NCBI GenBank assembly: GCA_946618395.1
Contig: CAMOLD010000083.1
Location: 1 to 6,149 of the forward strand
Source of the DNA: an uncultured Clostridia bacterium
GTDB taxonomy: Bacteria > Bacillota > Clostridia > Oscillospirales > CAG-272
Length of the DNA: 6,149 nucleotides
Direction: 5' to 3'
Shown here: positions 1 through 6,095 of the stretch, piece by piece
How the letters are laid out: the number at the start of each line of letters is the position of its first letter
Numbering within the stretch: the stretch's first letter is position 1
Notes under the pieces: model-generated
The model's database searches: none
The model's input: only the letters and a program-made list of their open reading frames with translations
Told to the model about the DNA's origin: nothing
Made by a program: the position numbers and the translations under genes

Positions 1-1
1 T

Positions 2-55
2 GTTGACGCCGCCCTGATCCTGACAACGGCAATCGGAACCTTTGCAGGGCTTTGA
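2..55 (+). CDS. C-terminal fragment of a gene entering from the left edge
   Basis: Only this + strand frame is open from the window edge; the other two hit stops within the first 20 bases. It encodes VDAALILTTAIGTFAGL and then stops with TGA. The tail is hydrophobic, which would fit the end of a membrane protein, but 17 residues are too few to name a family. A strong terminator begins 16 bases after the stop, which supports this being a real gene end rather than chance. The product is unknown. Confidence 0.45.
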   Translation, partial: VDAALILTTAIGTFAGL

Positions 56-70
56 TGTTTTAGGAAATAA

Positions 71-110
71 CCATAAAAAAGGAAGCGCTCCGGCGCTTCC
101 TTTTTTATGG
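71..110. terminator. Bidirectional rho-independent terminator
   Basis: An 18-base perfect inverted repeat (71-88 pairs with 93-110) flanks a 4-base loop, TCCG. The core stem is GGAAGCGC/GCGCTTCC, and each outer arm is a run of six A or T. The same hairpin plus T-run is therefore read on both strands. It serves the + strand gene ending at 55 and the minus-strand lipoprotein gene, whose TAA stop (107-105) lies inside the right arm. Confidence 0.93.
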
Positions 111-1259
111 TTTCAGACAGGTGATTTTCACAGAACCGATCAGCCAATCCGTGCCTTTTTCAATGGCGTTCCATTCCTCCGGCGTTCCCGAAAAAACGAT
201 CTCAGTCAACTGCAAACAATTTTGAAAGGCAAACGAATCAATTTCGGCAATGCTTGCCGGCAGGTAAACTTTTGTGCAAACTGCTCCGGAAAAAGCGTTT
301 TGAAAAATGCGCGTGACGCATTCGCCGGTCGGGGAAGTCTTGGGAACCGTAATTTCCGCATCCATGCAATCGCCAAGGTTCCAAAGTGCGCAATTCCCGT
401 TGCCCAGGAATTGAAAAACCAGCCCTTTGGATGGCTTTCGCTCGCCGCAAACTTCGCAAATTCCGTCCTTGTAACTGTGGTCGAGGGGCGGAATGGTCAA
501 ATCTGCCAGCTTGACGTTGTTTTTGTTAAAATATCTGCCGCAGGTTGCGCAAACGAAGTGTCCAAGTTCGCCCTCCGATGTGCAGGTGGCGGGAACTTCG
601 TTGATCCATTCGCCAAAGGTGTGTTGAAGGGGTATGATTTCCTGCTGAACCAACACCTTGCCGCAAGCCGAACAATGTTTGCCCTCGGTCAGCCCGGTGG
701 TTTTGCAGGTTGCCGGAACGGCGGCGTCAACAACTTCGGTGTGCGCGTTCGTTGCCGGAATGGAAAGATCGGCAATCTCTTGATTGTCCTGGTCAAAGTC
801 CTTTTGGCAAATGGAACAATGGTTGTGCCCCTTGATGCCGGCAGTGGCACAGGTCGGCGGAATTTCGGAGACCCAGCCCTCAAATTCATGAACGTGAATT
901 TCCGCCGGTTCGGGTTCTTCCGGTTGGTTTGGAGCATCGGGCGGATCAACCGCTTCCGGCTGCCCGGATTCTTCCGGCGGATTGCTTTCGCTGGATTGTT
1001 CCGGCTCGCCCAAAGGATTTTCCTTGCTGGATTGCTCCGGTTCGTCCGGTTGATTTTCGGTATTTGTTTCCGGCGGTTCTCCCGGCTCGTCTGGCTCTTC
1101 CGTGGCTTCTCCCGGCACAAGCCCGGGCTCGGTCAGCGCATTCGGGTCGTCATGAAAAATGATGATTCCCGGCTCGACCGGTTCCGGCGATTTTTCACAG
1201 GCGCCTAACAAGCCGACCAACAAAAGAGCTGTTAGCAAAAGCGGAAGGATTCGTTTCAT
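105..1259 (-). CDS. Surface lipoprotein with Cys-rich modules and a BspA-like LRR end
   Basis: A 384-residue secreted lipoprotein of unknown function. Residues 1-21 are a lipoprotein signal: MKR, a hydrophobic core, then the lipobox LLGAC with Cys21 as the lipidation site. Residues 22-122 are an acidic Pro/Glu/Ser linker, probably a wall-spanning stalk. Residues 124-271 hold three copies of a module of about 40-48 residues (His, ATC or PTC, Gly, then CxxC: C137/C148/C151, C185/C196/C199, C226/C237/C240) and a partial fourth (H261, C268/C271). Residues 315-384 resemble LRR_5/BspA-type repeats, including an FSGTPEEWNAI segment typical of clostridial copies. The start is supported by the signal peptide; it overlaps the upstream phosphatase stop as ATGA. 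No Shine-Dalgarno is visible, so translation is probably coupled. A role in adhesion or surface binding is inferred from the architecture only. Confidence 0.88.
   Translation of the reverse strand: MKRILPLLLTALLLVGLLGACEKSPEPVEPGIIIFHDDPNALTEPGLVPGEATEEPDEPGEPPETNTENQPDEPEQSSKENPLGEPEQSSESNPPEESGQPEAVDPPDAPNQPEEPEPAEIHVHEFEGWVSEIPPTCATAGIKGHNHCSICQKDFDQDNQEIADLSIPATNAHTEVVDAAVPATCKTTGLTEGKHCSACGKVLVQQEIIPLQHTFGEWINEVPATCTSEGELGHFVCATCGRYFNKNNVKLADLTIPPLDHSYKDGICEVCGERKPSKGLVFQFLGNGNCALWNLGDCMDAEITVPKTSPTGECVTRIFQNAFSGAVCTKVYLPASIAEIDSFAFQNCLQLTEIVFSGTPEEWNAIEKGTDWLIGSVKITCLKP
447..890 (-). repeat. Tandem Cys-rich modules within the lipoprotein gene
   Basis: This stretch encodes residues 124-271 of the lipoprotein. 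It holds three full copies of a His-(W)-ATC-G-CxxC module, which start at H124, H173 and H213, and a short fourth copy from H261 that keeps only the His and the CxxC. Spacing between successive His starts is 49, 40 and 48 residues. The copies differ substantially in sequence, so the duplication is old at the protein level rather than a recent DNA repeat. The paired CxxC motifs could bind zinc or form disulfides; the sequence alone does not say which. Confidence 0.8.
978..1046 (-). repeat. Two-copy 36-base repeat in the Pro/Glu linker
   Basis: Residues 72-82 (DEPEQSSKENP) and 84-94 (GEPEQSSESNP) are near-identical with a 12-residue period, matching a 36-base period in the DNA. This looks like a recent small tandem duplication in the low-complexity linker, the sort of site where length can vary between strains. 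Confidence 0.7.
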
Positions 1260-2083
1260 TTTGTTGCAAACAGTTGATTGTCCAGCTCGTCAAGCGAGGG
1301 GAAGACAAAATCGGGCGTTTGATTTTCCGGCGCGCTGGCAAGGTCTTCCGGCTGTGTCTCGCCGGAAAGGACGAGGACGGAGGTTACGCCGTTCTGCTTT
1401 CCAATGGCAATATCGGTATAAAGCCGGTCTCCCAAAAAGCACATGTCGCTTTTGGAAATTCCGGTGACCTCGCAAATCATTTCCACCGTTTGCGCATACG
1501 GCTTTCCAAAATAAACCGGGGTTGCTCCGGTAGAAGCGGTGACGAATGCCGAAATGGCACCGCTATCCGGAATAAAGCCGTCTTCGGTTGGGCAGTTCAG
1601 ATCCGGGTGGGTGGAAAGATAGCGTGCGCCTGCGCGAATATAGCGGCAAGCATGGTTCAGCTTTTCATAGGTCAGGGAGGTGTCAAAGCTGGTTACAACA
1701 ATATCGGCGTGCGCTTCCCGGCCTGAAAGCAGGGGAATGCCGCCTTCCTTGAACTGCTCTTCCAACTCGCGTGTTCCAACCAGGTAAACCGATTTGCCGG
1801 GCAGGTGGCGTTTAAGGTATTCGACGGTGACGTTGCCGGAGGTTAAAATTTCCTCTTTTGCAGGGGAAAAACCGAGCCGTGTCAGCTTTTCCAAGTAAAC
1901 TTTTGGCGAATGGGAGGCGTTGTTTGTGAAAAACAGGACCCTTTTTCCGCTTTTGCGCAAATGCTCAATCAAACGGACGGCAAAAGGAAAGGGACGGTTG
2001 CCGAGGTAAATGGTGCCGTCCATATCAAAAACAAACAGTTTTTTGCTTTTTAAAAGTGCAACGGGGGGATTTTTCCAATTCAT
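1256..2083 (-). CDS. HAD-IIA (NagD-like) sugar-phosphate-type phosphatase
   Basis: A 275-residue cytoplasmic phosphatase of the haloacid dehalogenase superfamily, subclass IIA (NagD, AraL, phosphoglycolate/pNPP phosphatase type), close to the usual length. Visible motifs: motif I DMDGT (20-24) with the nucleophile Asp20 and the general acid/base Asp22; motif II FFTNN (Thr53); the motif III lysine in FGKP (Lys194); motif IV GDRLYTD (218-224) with Mg-binding Asp219 and Asp224. The large cap between motifs II and III is the IIA type. The family dephosphorylates small phosphorylated metabolites; the substrate cannot be read from sequence. I chose the ATG at 2083 because GGGAG (2099-2095) lies 11 bases upstream. 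A TTG at 2101 would add six residues but has no ribosome site of its own. It is the first gene of a two-gene operon with the lipoprotein. Confidence 0.92.
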   Translation of the reverse strand: MNWKNPPVALLKSKKLFVFDMDGTIYLGNRPFPFAVRLIEHLRKSGKRVLFFTNNASHSPKVYLEKLTRLGFSPAKEEILTSGNVTVEYLKRHLPGKSVYLVGTRELEEQFKEGGIPLLSGREAHADIVVTSFDTSLTYEKLNHACRYIRAGARYLSTHPDLNCPTEDGFIPDSGAISAFVTASTGATPVYFGKPYAQTVEMICEVTGISKSDMCFLGDRLYTDIAIGKQNGVTSVLVLSGETQPEDLASAPENQTPDFVFPSLDELDNQLFATK

Positions 2084-2090
2084 TTTTGTA

Positions 2091-2100
2091 ACTTCTCCCA
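2091..2100 (-). promoter_or_regulatory. Ribosome binding site deciding the HAD start
   Basis: On the minus strand, GGGAGAAG (2099-2092) precedes the ATG at 2083-2081. The purine-rich core falls inside the coding part of a longer TTG-initiated reading, which argues for the shorter protein. Confidence 0.65.
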
Positions 2101-2119
2101 ATATTCATTTTTCAGTTTA

Positions 2120-2147
2120 ATCATATCATTTTTTGCCGTTTTGTCAA
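2120..2147 (-). promoter_or_regulatory. Sigma-A-type promoter for the HAD-lipoprotein operon
   Basis: The minus strand reads TTGACA (2147-2142), a 16-base spacer, then TATGAT (2125-2120). The -35 box is consensus and the -10 box has one mismatch. Transcription would start near 2113, giving a leader of about 30 bases before the ATG at 2083. A second TTGACA (2159-2154) lies 12 bases upstream in the same orientation and may be a remnant or part of a regulator site. Confidence 0.8.
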
Positions 2148-2219
2148 TAGAATTGTCAAAAAAGCGGGAAAAATGATGAAAATGCCCCCAAAACTTGGAC
2201 AAATTTTGAAAAATGTCTA

Positions 2220-2248
2220 TTGTTTTCAATTTTGGAATATGGTAAAAT
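2220..2248 (+). promoter_or_regulatory. Extended -10 promoter for the lipid-kinase operon
   Basis: TTGTTT (2220-2225), a 17-base spacer, then TAAAAT (2243-2248), with TG at 2240-2241 forming an extended -10 (TGGTAAAAT). The weak -35 box is compensated by the extended -10. The expected start is near 2255, with a leader of about 48 bases. It is divergent from the HAD promoter about 70 bases away. Confidence 0.65.
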
Positions 2249-2278
2249 AATATGAATTTTATAAAAAAATTTATTATT
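2246..2278. repeat. AT-only imperfect inverted repeat over the transcription start
   Basis: AATAATA-TG-AATTTT (2246-2260) pairs with AAAATT-TATTATT (2266-2278): 13 A-T pairs with a 2-base bulge. It overlaps the 3' end of the -10 box and the likely start site. It could be an operator, or merely AT-rich promoter DNA. Confidence 0.35.
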
Positions 2279-2302
2279 CTCAAGTGAAAAAGGAGCGTTG
2301 CT

Positions 2303-3154
2303 ATGACATATCATGTGCTTTACAATCCCCTTTCCAACAACAAACAGGGTGCCGACAGTATTGAAAAAGTAAAACCGTATATCGACGGTGAAATCCAAGC
2401 GATCGACGTTCGGGAAGTGACCGATTTTGCGGGCTTTTTTGCCGGACTTGGTAAACAGGACGCCGTGGTGCTTTGCGGCGGCGACGGCACGCTGAACCAT
2501 TTTGTAAACGATATTGCCGACGTGGATATTAAGAATGACGTTTATCTGTTTCCTTCCGGCACCGGCAACGATTTTAAGGCAGACGTTGCTCCGAACGTCG
2601 AAGGGCTCATCAAAATCAACGATTACATCAAAAACCTTCCCGTGGTGGAAGTGAACGGTATGAAGCGCCGCTTCATCAACGGCATTGGCTACGGCATTGA
2701 CGGCTATTGCTGCGAGGCCGGCGATGAGGCTGCCAAAAAATCGGATAAACCGGTCAATTATGCCGGTATTGCGGTCAAGGGGTTGTTGTTCTTCTATAAG
2801 CCTGCCAATGCAACCGTTACGGTGGACGGGGAAACGCATGAGTTCAAACACGTTTGGCTGGCGCCTTCCATGAACGGCCGTTATTACGGCGGCGGCATGC
2901 AGGTCGCTCCTGCGCAGGATCGCCTGGCATCCCCCAAAACGCTCTCCCTTGTTGTGTGGAGCGGCACCGGAAAAATTACCACCCTGCTTCGCTTCAAATC
3001 CATTTTCAAGGGCGAACACATCAAATATGAGAAAATGATTCACACTTTCACAGGAAAGAATATTACGGTCAAATTCGACCGTCCAACTGCACTGCAAATT
3101 GACGGTGAGACCGTTCGCAACGTCACCGAATATACCGTTCATGCAAACGCATAA
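2303..3154 (+). CDS. Diacylglycerol kinase-family lipid kinase (YegS/DgkB type)
   Basis: A 283-residue soluble lipid kinase of the DAGK catalytic family, slightly short but within the family range. It is expected to phosphorylate diacylglycerol or a related lipid with ATP at the inner membrane face, producing phosphatidic acid. Visible motifs: the nucleotide-binding loop GGDGTLNH (59-66), PSGTGNDF (84-91), the substrate-lobe GGGM (197-199 plus Met) followed by VAPAQD, and a C-terminal QIDGE (266-270) carrying the conserved acidic residue. The start is firm: AAAGGAG (2289-2295) with 7 bases to the ATG. It leads an operon, and the acyltransferase begins 15 bases after its stop. In Gram-positives the DgkB member recycles diacylglycerol left from lipoteichoic acid synthesis; whether this protein does so, or acts on another lipid, is inference. 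Confidence 0.9.
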   Translation: MTYHVLYNPLSNNKQGADSIEKVKPYIDGEIQAIDVREVTDFAGFFAGLGKQDAVVLCGGDGTLNHFVNDIADVDIKNDVYLFPSGTGNDFKADVAPNVEGLIKINDYIKNLPVVEVNGMKRRFINGIGYGIDGYCCEAGDEAAKKSDKPVNYAGIAVKGLLFFYKPANATVTVDGETHEFKHVWLAPSMNGRYYGGGMQVAPAQDRLASPKTLSLVVWSGTGKITTLLRFKSIFKGEHIKYEKMIHTFTGKNITVKFDRPTALQIDGETVRNVTEYTVHANA

Positions 3155-3169
3155 CAAAAGGAATTTACT

Positions 3170-3967
3170 ATGTTTTTAACAATTCTGTTCCTCCTTCTTG
3201 CGGTTGCCGGTTCGCTTGCAATCGTGTTCGGCGCAGGCGTCAGCCCGTGGTGGCTGTTTGCGCTGTTTCCGGGGTTGCTTTTGGGGTGTGTTCTGGTTTA
3301 TCTGCTCTTTTTGATTGTCACCTCTTTGCTTCTTCCGCGGAAGGAACCCAAAAAGTCCGGAGCATTTTGCCGGTGGAATATCCGCCTGTTTTTGAACTGG
3401 CTGTTTTGCCTGTTGCGCGTCAAAGTTCACGTGCGGGGAGAAGAGAAACTGCCCGAAGAACCGTTTGTGCTGGTTTCCAACCACCGCTCGGTATTTGACC
3501 CGATGGTGGTGCTTGCCAAAACCAAACGAAAAAAGATGCTCTTCATTTCCAAACAAGCCAATTTCAAACTTCCCATCGGCGGTCCGTTCATTCGTCGCGC
3601 AGGCTTTTTTGCCATCGACCGTGAAAACGGCATTCGCGCATTGCGGACGCTGAAAAGCGCCGCCGACCGGATTGCCGGAGAGGGCGCCGACATCGGGATT
3701 TATCCCGAGGGAACGCGATCCAAGGATGGAAATTTGCAGGAGTTCAAATCCGGCGCATTCTATCTTGCCAAAAAAGCGAACGTTCCCATTGTGGTCCTGG
3801 TTGTCCGTAACACCGAAAAGGTTGGCAAAACCTTCCCCCTCAAACCAACGCACGTTTTTATGGATTATATTGCGGTGATTGAGAAACAGACGGTGGCGGA
3901 AAAATCCATGGAGGAGCTTGCGCTCCTGTCGCATGACCTTGTGGCGGAAGCATGGAAAAAACAATAA
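3170..3967 (+). CDS. plsC: 1-acylglycerol-3-phosphate O-acyltransferase (PlsC family)
   Basis: A 265-residue membrane-associated acyltransferase. The family transfers an acyl chain to lysophosphatidic acid to make phosphatidic acid. The first 55 residues are strongly hydrophobic, with two likely membrane segments (about 2-21 and 28-55) joined by a short GVSPWW turn, longer than in minimal PlsC proteins. The catalytic block is complete: motif I NHRSVFD (104-110, HX4D with His105 and Asp110), motif II GGPFIRRAGFFAIDR (137-151), motif III YPEGTRS (178-184) and motif IV VPIVVLVV (205-212). AAAAGGAA (3156-3163) sits 6 bases before the ATG. The neighbouring lipid kinase also yields phosphatidic acid, so a shared phospholipid role is likely. 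Paralogues acting on other lipids share these motifs, so the exact acceptor is uncertain. Confidence 0.9.
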   Translation: MFLTILFLLLAVAGSLAIVFGAGVSPWWLFALFPGLLLGCVLVYLLFLIVTSLLLPRKEPKKSGAFCRWNIRLFLNWLFCLLRVKVHVRGEEKLPEEPFVLVSNHRSVFDPMVVLAKTKRKKMLFISKQANFKLPIGGPFIRRAGFFAIDRENGIRALRTLKSAADRIAGEGADIGIYPEGTRSKDGNLQEFKSGAFYLAKKANVPIVVLVVRNTEKVGKTFPLKPTHVFMDYIAVIEKQTVAEKSMEELALLSHDLVAEAWKKQ

Positions 3968-3993
3968 AATAAATCAAAAAAGAGGTTATCGGT

Positions 3994-4800
3994 ATGATGT
4001 TCCCGAAAATCGACTTGCGGAATCATTCCTTTTTGCGCGGCGAAAGCCAAACGCAGGAGGAAATGGTTTTGTCGGCAATCAAAGCCGGCGCGCAGGCAAT
4101 CGGTTTTTCCTATCCTGCCGCGACCTCTTTTTCTTTGCGCACAGAAAATAACCGAAAATCTGCAACCGATTTCCGCCGTGAAACCGAACGCCTTTCCAAA
4201 AAATATTGTGGTCAAATTGCCGTCCTCTTGGGCGAGGAGCGCGATTTTTACGCCGACCCGGTCTTTCCGCCCTGCGATTATATCGTTGGCAGCGTGCATT
4301 TTCTGGTTGCCGATGACGGCGCCGTTTGTCCGCTGGACCGTTCCGCAGGGCAGATCCTTGCGGATGTGAAAGCGCATTTTGCAGGGAATATGAACCAAAT
4401 GATCCGCCGCTATTTTGAAACGGTTGCCGTGCTTGCCCGGAAAACAAGATGCAACTATATTGCGGATTTTGATTATTTGCAAACATTCAACCTTGAAAAC
4501 CGGTTGTTTGATCCCGCCTCCCCGGCATACCGCTCCGCCGCGCTGGACGCGATGGAGGCTCTGGTTCGCGAGGATATTGCGTTTGAGATTGGGCTGCGGG
4601 AGAGAAGAGCGCCCGGACACCCGGGCTTTTCACCCTCGCCGGAGGCGGTCCGTTGGCTTACGGCGCACAGGGCAAGATTTTTTGCTTTTTCAAACGATTT
4701 TTCCGCATGCGGAAATTTTGCAAAGTCCTGCGGCGCGGGCGGATTTTCCTATTGGATGCAGGGAGAATGGAAAACAATTTTGCCGGGCGGAAAATCTTGA
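3994..4800 (+). CDS. PHP-domain protein, HisK-like, with altered metal-site residues
   Basis: A 268-residue protein with the layout of HisK/HisJ-type histidinol-phosphatase PHP proteins, which normally use a trinuclear metal site. Family landmarks: an N-terminal strand DLRNHS (7-12), QEEMVLSAIKAGAQAIGFS (21-39), GEERDFY (80-86), GSVHF (99-103), YIADFDYLQTFN (155-166), FEIGLRERRA (197-206) and FSNDFSACG (232-240). Against the family pattern as I recall it, His11, Glu82, His102 and Asp235 are kept. The first His of HxH is Arg9, the SDH position reads S-Y40-P41, the GH His is Asp158, and the SDxH His is Ser237. The frame is intact and of normal length, so it may be a non-catalytic or altered-specificity member; a histidine biosynthesis role is doubtful, with no his genes nearby. 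AGAGG (3981-3985) precedes the first of two adjacent ATG codons. It is third in the lipid operon, 26 bases after plsC. Confidence 0.75.
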   Translation: MMFPKIDLRNHSFLRGESQTQEEMVLSAIKAGAQAIGFSYPAATSFSLRTENNRKSATDFRRETERLSKKYCGQIAVLLGEERDFYADPVFPPCDYIVGSVHFLVADDGAVCPLDRSAGQILADVKAHFAGNMNQMIRRYFETVAVLARKTRCNYIADFDYLQTFNLENRLFDPASPAYRSAALDAMEALVREDIAFEIGLRERRAPGHPGFSPSPEAVRWLTAHRARFFAFSNDFSACGNFAKSCGAGGFSYWMQGEWKTILPGGKS

Positions 4801-4825
4801 CAAGAAAAAGAAAATATGATATGAT
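4797..4825 (+). promoter_or_regulatory. Near-consensus sigma-A promoter for capF
   Basis: TTGACA (4797-4802), an exact 17-base spacer, then TATGAT (4820-4825): only one mismatch to consensus and ideal spacing. An extra TATGAT copy at 4815-4820 sits at a poor 12-base spacing and overlaps the functional one. The TGA stop of the PHP gene (4798-4800) lies within the -35 box. The expected start is near 4832, giving a leader of about 42 bases. This gives capF its own transcription apart from the upstream operon. Confidence 0.88.
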
Positions 4826-4861
4826 AAAACTATCAAATTCCAAACGCTGCAAAAAGATTGC

Positions 4862-4868
4862 GGGGGAG
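4862..4868 (+). promoter_or_regulatory. Ribosome binding site of capF
   Basis: GGGGGAG lies 5 bases before the ATG at 4874. The spacing is on the short side but the G-rich match is strong, and it fixes the start just ahead of the Rossmann beta strand MKILVTGAKG. Confidence 0.75.
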
Positions 4869-4873
4869 ATTGT

Positions 4874-6088
4874 ATGAAAATATTGGTAACGGGTGCAAAA
4901 GGCTTCGTCGGCAAAAACCTGGTGGAAAATCTGAAAAATTTGCGCGACGGCAAAAACCGCACAAGACCCGGCTTGCAAATTGAAGAAATTTTGGAATACG
5001 ACATTGGCAATACCGCAGAAGAACTGCGGACTTTTTGCGCGCAGGCGGATTTTATTTTCCATCTGGCAGGTGTCAACCGCCCCCAAAATCCGGCGGAGTT
5101 CATGTCCGGGAATTTCGGAACGCTGGACAACCTTTTGGAGGAGCTGAAAGCGGCAAAAAATCCTTGCCCCGTCATGCTTTCTTCCTCTATTCAGGCAACG
5201 CTCATCGGCAGATATGACGGCGACTATGGAAGAAGCAAAAAAGCCGGCGAGGAATTGCTGTTCCAATACGGCAAAGAGACCGGCGCGCGCGTGCTGGTGT
5301 ATCGGTTCCCCAACCTGTTCGGCAAGTGGTGCCGCCCCAACTACAACAGCGCCGTTGCAACATTTTGCAACAACATTGCAAACGATCTGCCCATCACCGT
5401 CAACAACCGCGAAACCGAGCTGGAACTGCTCTACATTGACGATTTGGTAGAGGAAATGCTGGATGCCCTGGAGGGCAAAGAACACCGTTGCCGCTTTGAA
5501 GGGACAACGGCGGTGGAAGACCCGAACGGCGCATTTTGCTTTGCCCCGGTCACCCATCGGGTCACGCTTGGCGAGATCGTTGATTTGCTGGAAAGCTTTC
5601 GTGCCCAGCCGCAAACGCTGGTCATGCCCAAAATTTGCAAGGGTAGTTTCGCCAAAAAGTTGTATAGCACCTATCTTTCCTATCTTCCGGCAGAAAAAGC
5701 GGCGTTTGATTTGAACATGAAATGCGATGCGCGCGGCTCGTTTACCGAACTGCTCAAAACCGCCGAAACCGGTCAATTCAGCGTGAACGTTTCCAAACCC
5801 GGCATTACCAAAGGCCAGCATTGGCACAACACCAAATGGGAATTTTTCATCGTCGTTTCCGGGCACGGTTTGATTCAGGAACGCCGCATTGGAAGCGATT
5901 TTGAAGGGAACCCCTATCCTGTTATCGAGTTTGAAGTCAGCGGCGAGCAGATCCGCGCGGTGCACATGCTCCCCGGTTATACGCATAATATCATCAATCT
6001 TTCCGAAACCAAACCGCTGGTTACCCTGATGTGGGCAAACGAGCAGTTTGACCCGGAGCACCCGGACACCTTCGGGGAACCGGTTTAA
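4874..6088 (+). CDS. capF: CapF-type SDR reductase-cupin, UDP-L-FucNAc pathway
   Basis: A 404-residue cytoplasmic enzyme with the two-domain layout of Staphylococcus aureus CapF (Cap5F/Cap8F) and Pseudomonas WbjC. In that pathway CapE, CapF and CapG convert UDP-GlcNAc to UDP-N-acetyl-L-fucosamine, with CapF doing the NADPH-dependent reduction to the L-talose sugar. The N-terminal extended SDR domain shows the Rossmann loop TGAKGFVG (6-13), HLAGVNRP (63-70), SSSIQ (103-107), the catalytic pair Y118-x3-K122, and YRFPNLFG (143-150). The C-terminal cupin (about 285-395) has GQHWHNTKWE (314-323), giving ligands His316, His318 and Glu323, then PGYTHN (368-372) with His371. It is somewhat longer than the roughly 370-residue S. 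aureus protein; a charged stretch near 24-36 may account for part of this. It stands alone between its own promoter and terminator, so capE and capG must lie elsewhere if the pathway is complete. Confidence 0.9.
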   Translation: MKILVTGAKGFVGKNLVENLKNLRDGKNRTRPGLQIEEILEYDIGNTAEELRTFCAQADFIFHLAGVNRPQNPAEFMSGNFGTLDNLLEELKAAKNPCPVMLSSSIQATLIGRYDGDYGRSKKAGEELLFQYGKETGARVLVYRFPNLFGKWCRPNYNSAVATFCNNIANDLPITVNNRETELELLYIDDLVEEMLDALEGKEHRCRFEGTTAVEDPNGAFCFAPVTHRVTLGEIVDLLESFRAQPQTLVMPKICKGSFAKKLYSTYLSYLPAEKAAFDLNMKCDARGSFTELLKTAETGQFSVNVSKPGITKGQHWHNTKWEFFIVVSGHGLIQERRIGSDFEGNPYPVIEFEVSGEQIRAVHMLPGYTHNIINLSETKPLVTLMWANEQFDPEHPDTFGEPV

Positions 6089-6095
6089 GCTAAGG

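Noticed and set aside
42..1208. A 388-codon + strand open frame opposite the lipoprotein
   Set aside because: The protein is a Gly/Arg/Phe-rich mirror of the minus-strand gene, and the frame runs through the terminator hairpin. The minus strand has a clear lipobox, repeats and operon context.
2099..2101. TTG start giving a phosphatase longer by six residues
   Set aside because: The best ribosome site lies inside this extension and is suited to the ATG at 2083. The extra residues precede the HAD core and add nothing conserved.
2195..2217. Possible hairpin GACA...TGTC between the divergent promoters
   Set aside because: Only four outer pairs and a few inner A-T pairs form around two mismatches, no better than expected in AT-rich DNA.
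2156..3157. A 333-codon minus-strand open frame opposite the lipid kinase
   Set aside because: The kinase motifs GGDGT and PSGTGND are unambiguous on the + strand. The antisense frame runs into the divergent promoter region and ends in AT-rich non-coding DNA.
3994..4800. Calling the PHP gene hisK/hisJ or a pseudogene
   Set aside because: The missing ligands make histidinol phosphatase activity doubtful and no other histidine genes are nearby, while the intact frame and ribosome site do not fit a pseudogene.
4801..4873. Riboswitch or structured leader ahead of capF
   Set aside because: Only about 42 bases separate the predicted transcript start from the ATG, and no strong hairpin or known aptamer pattern is visible.
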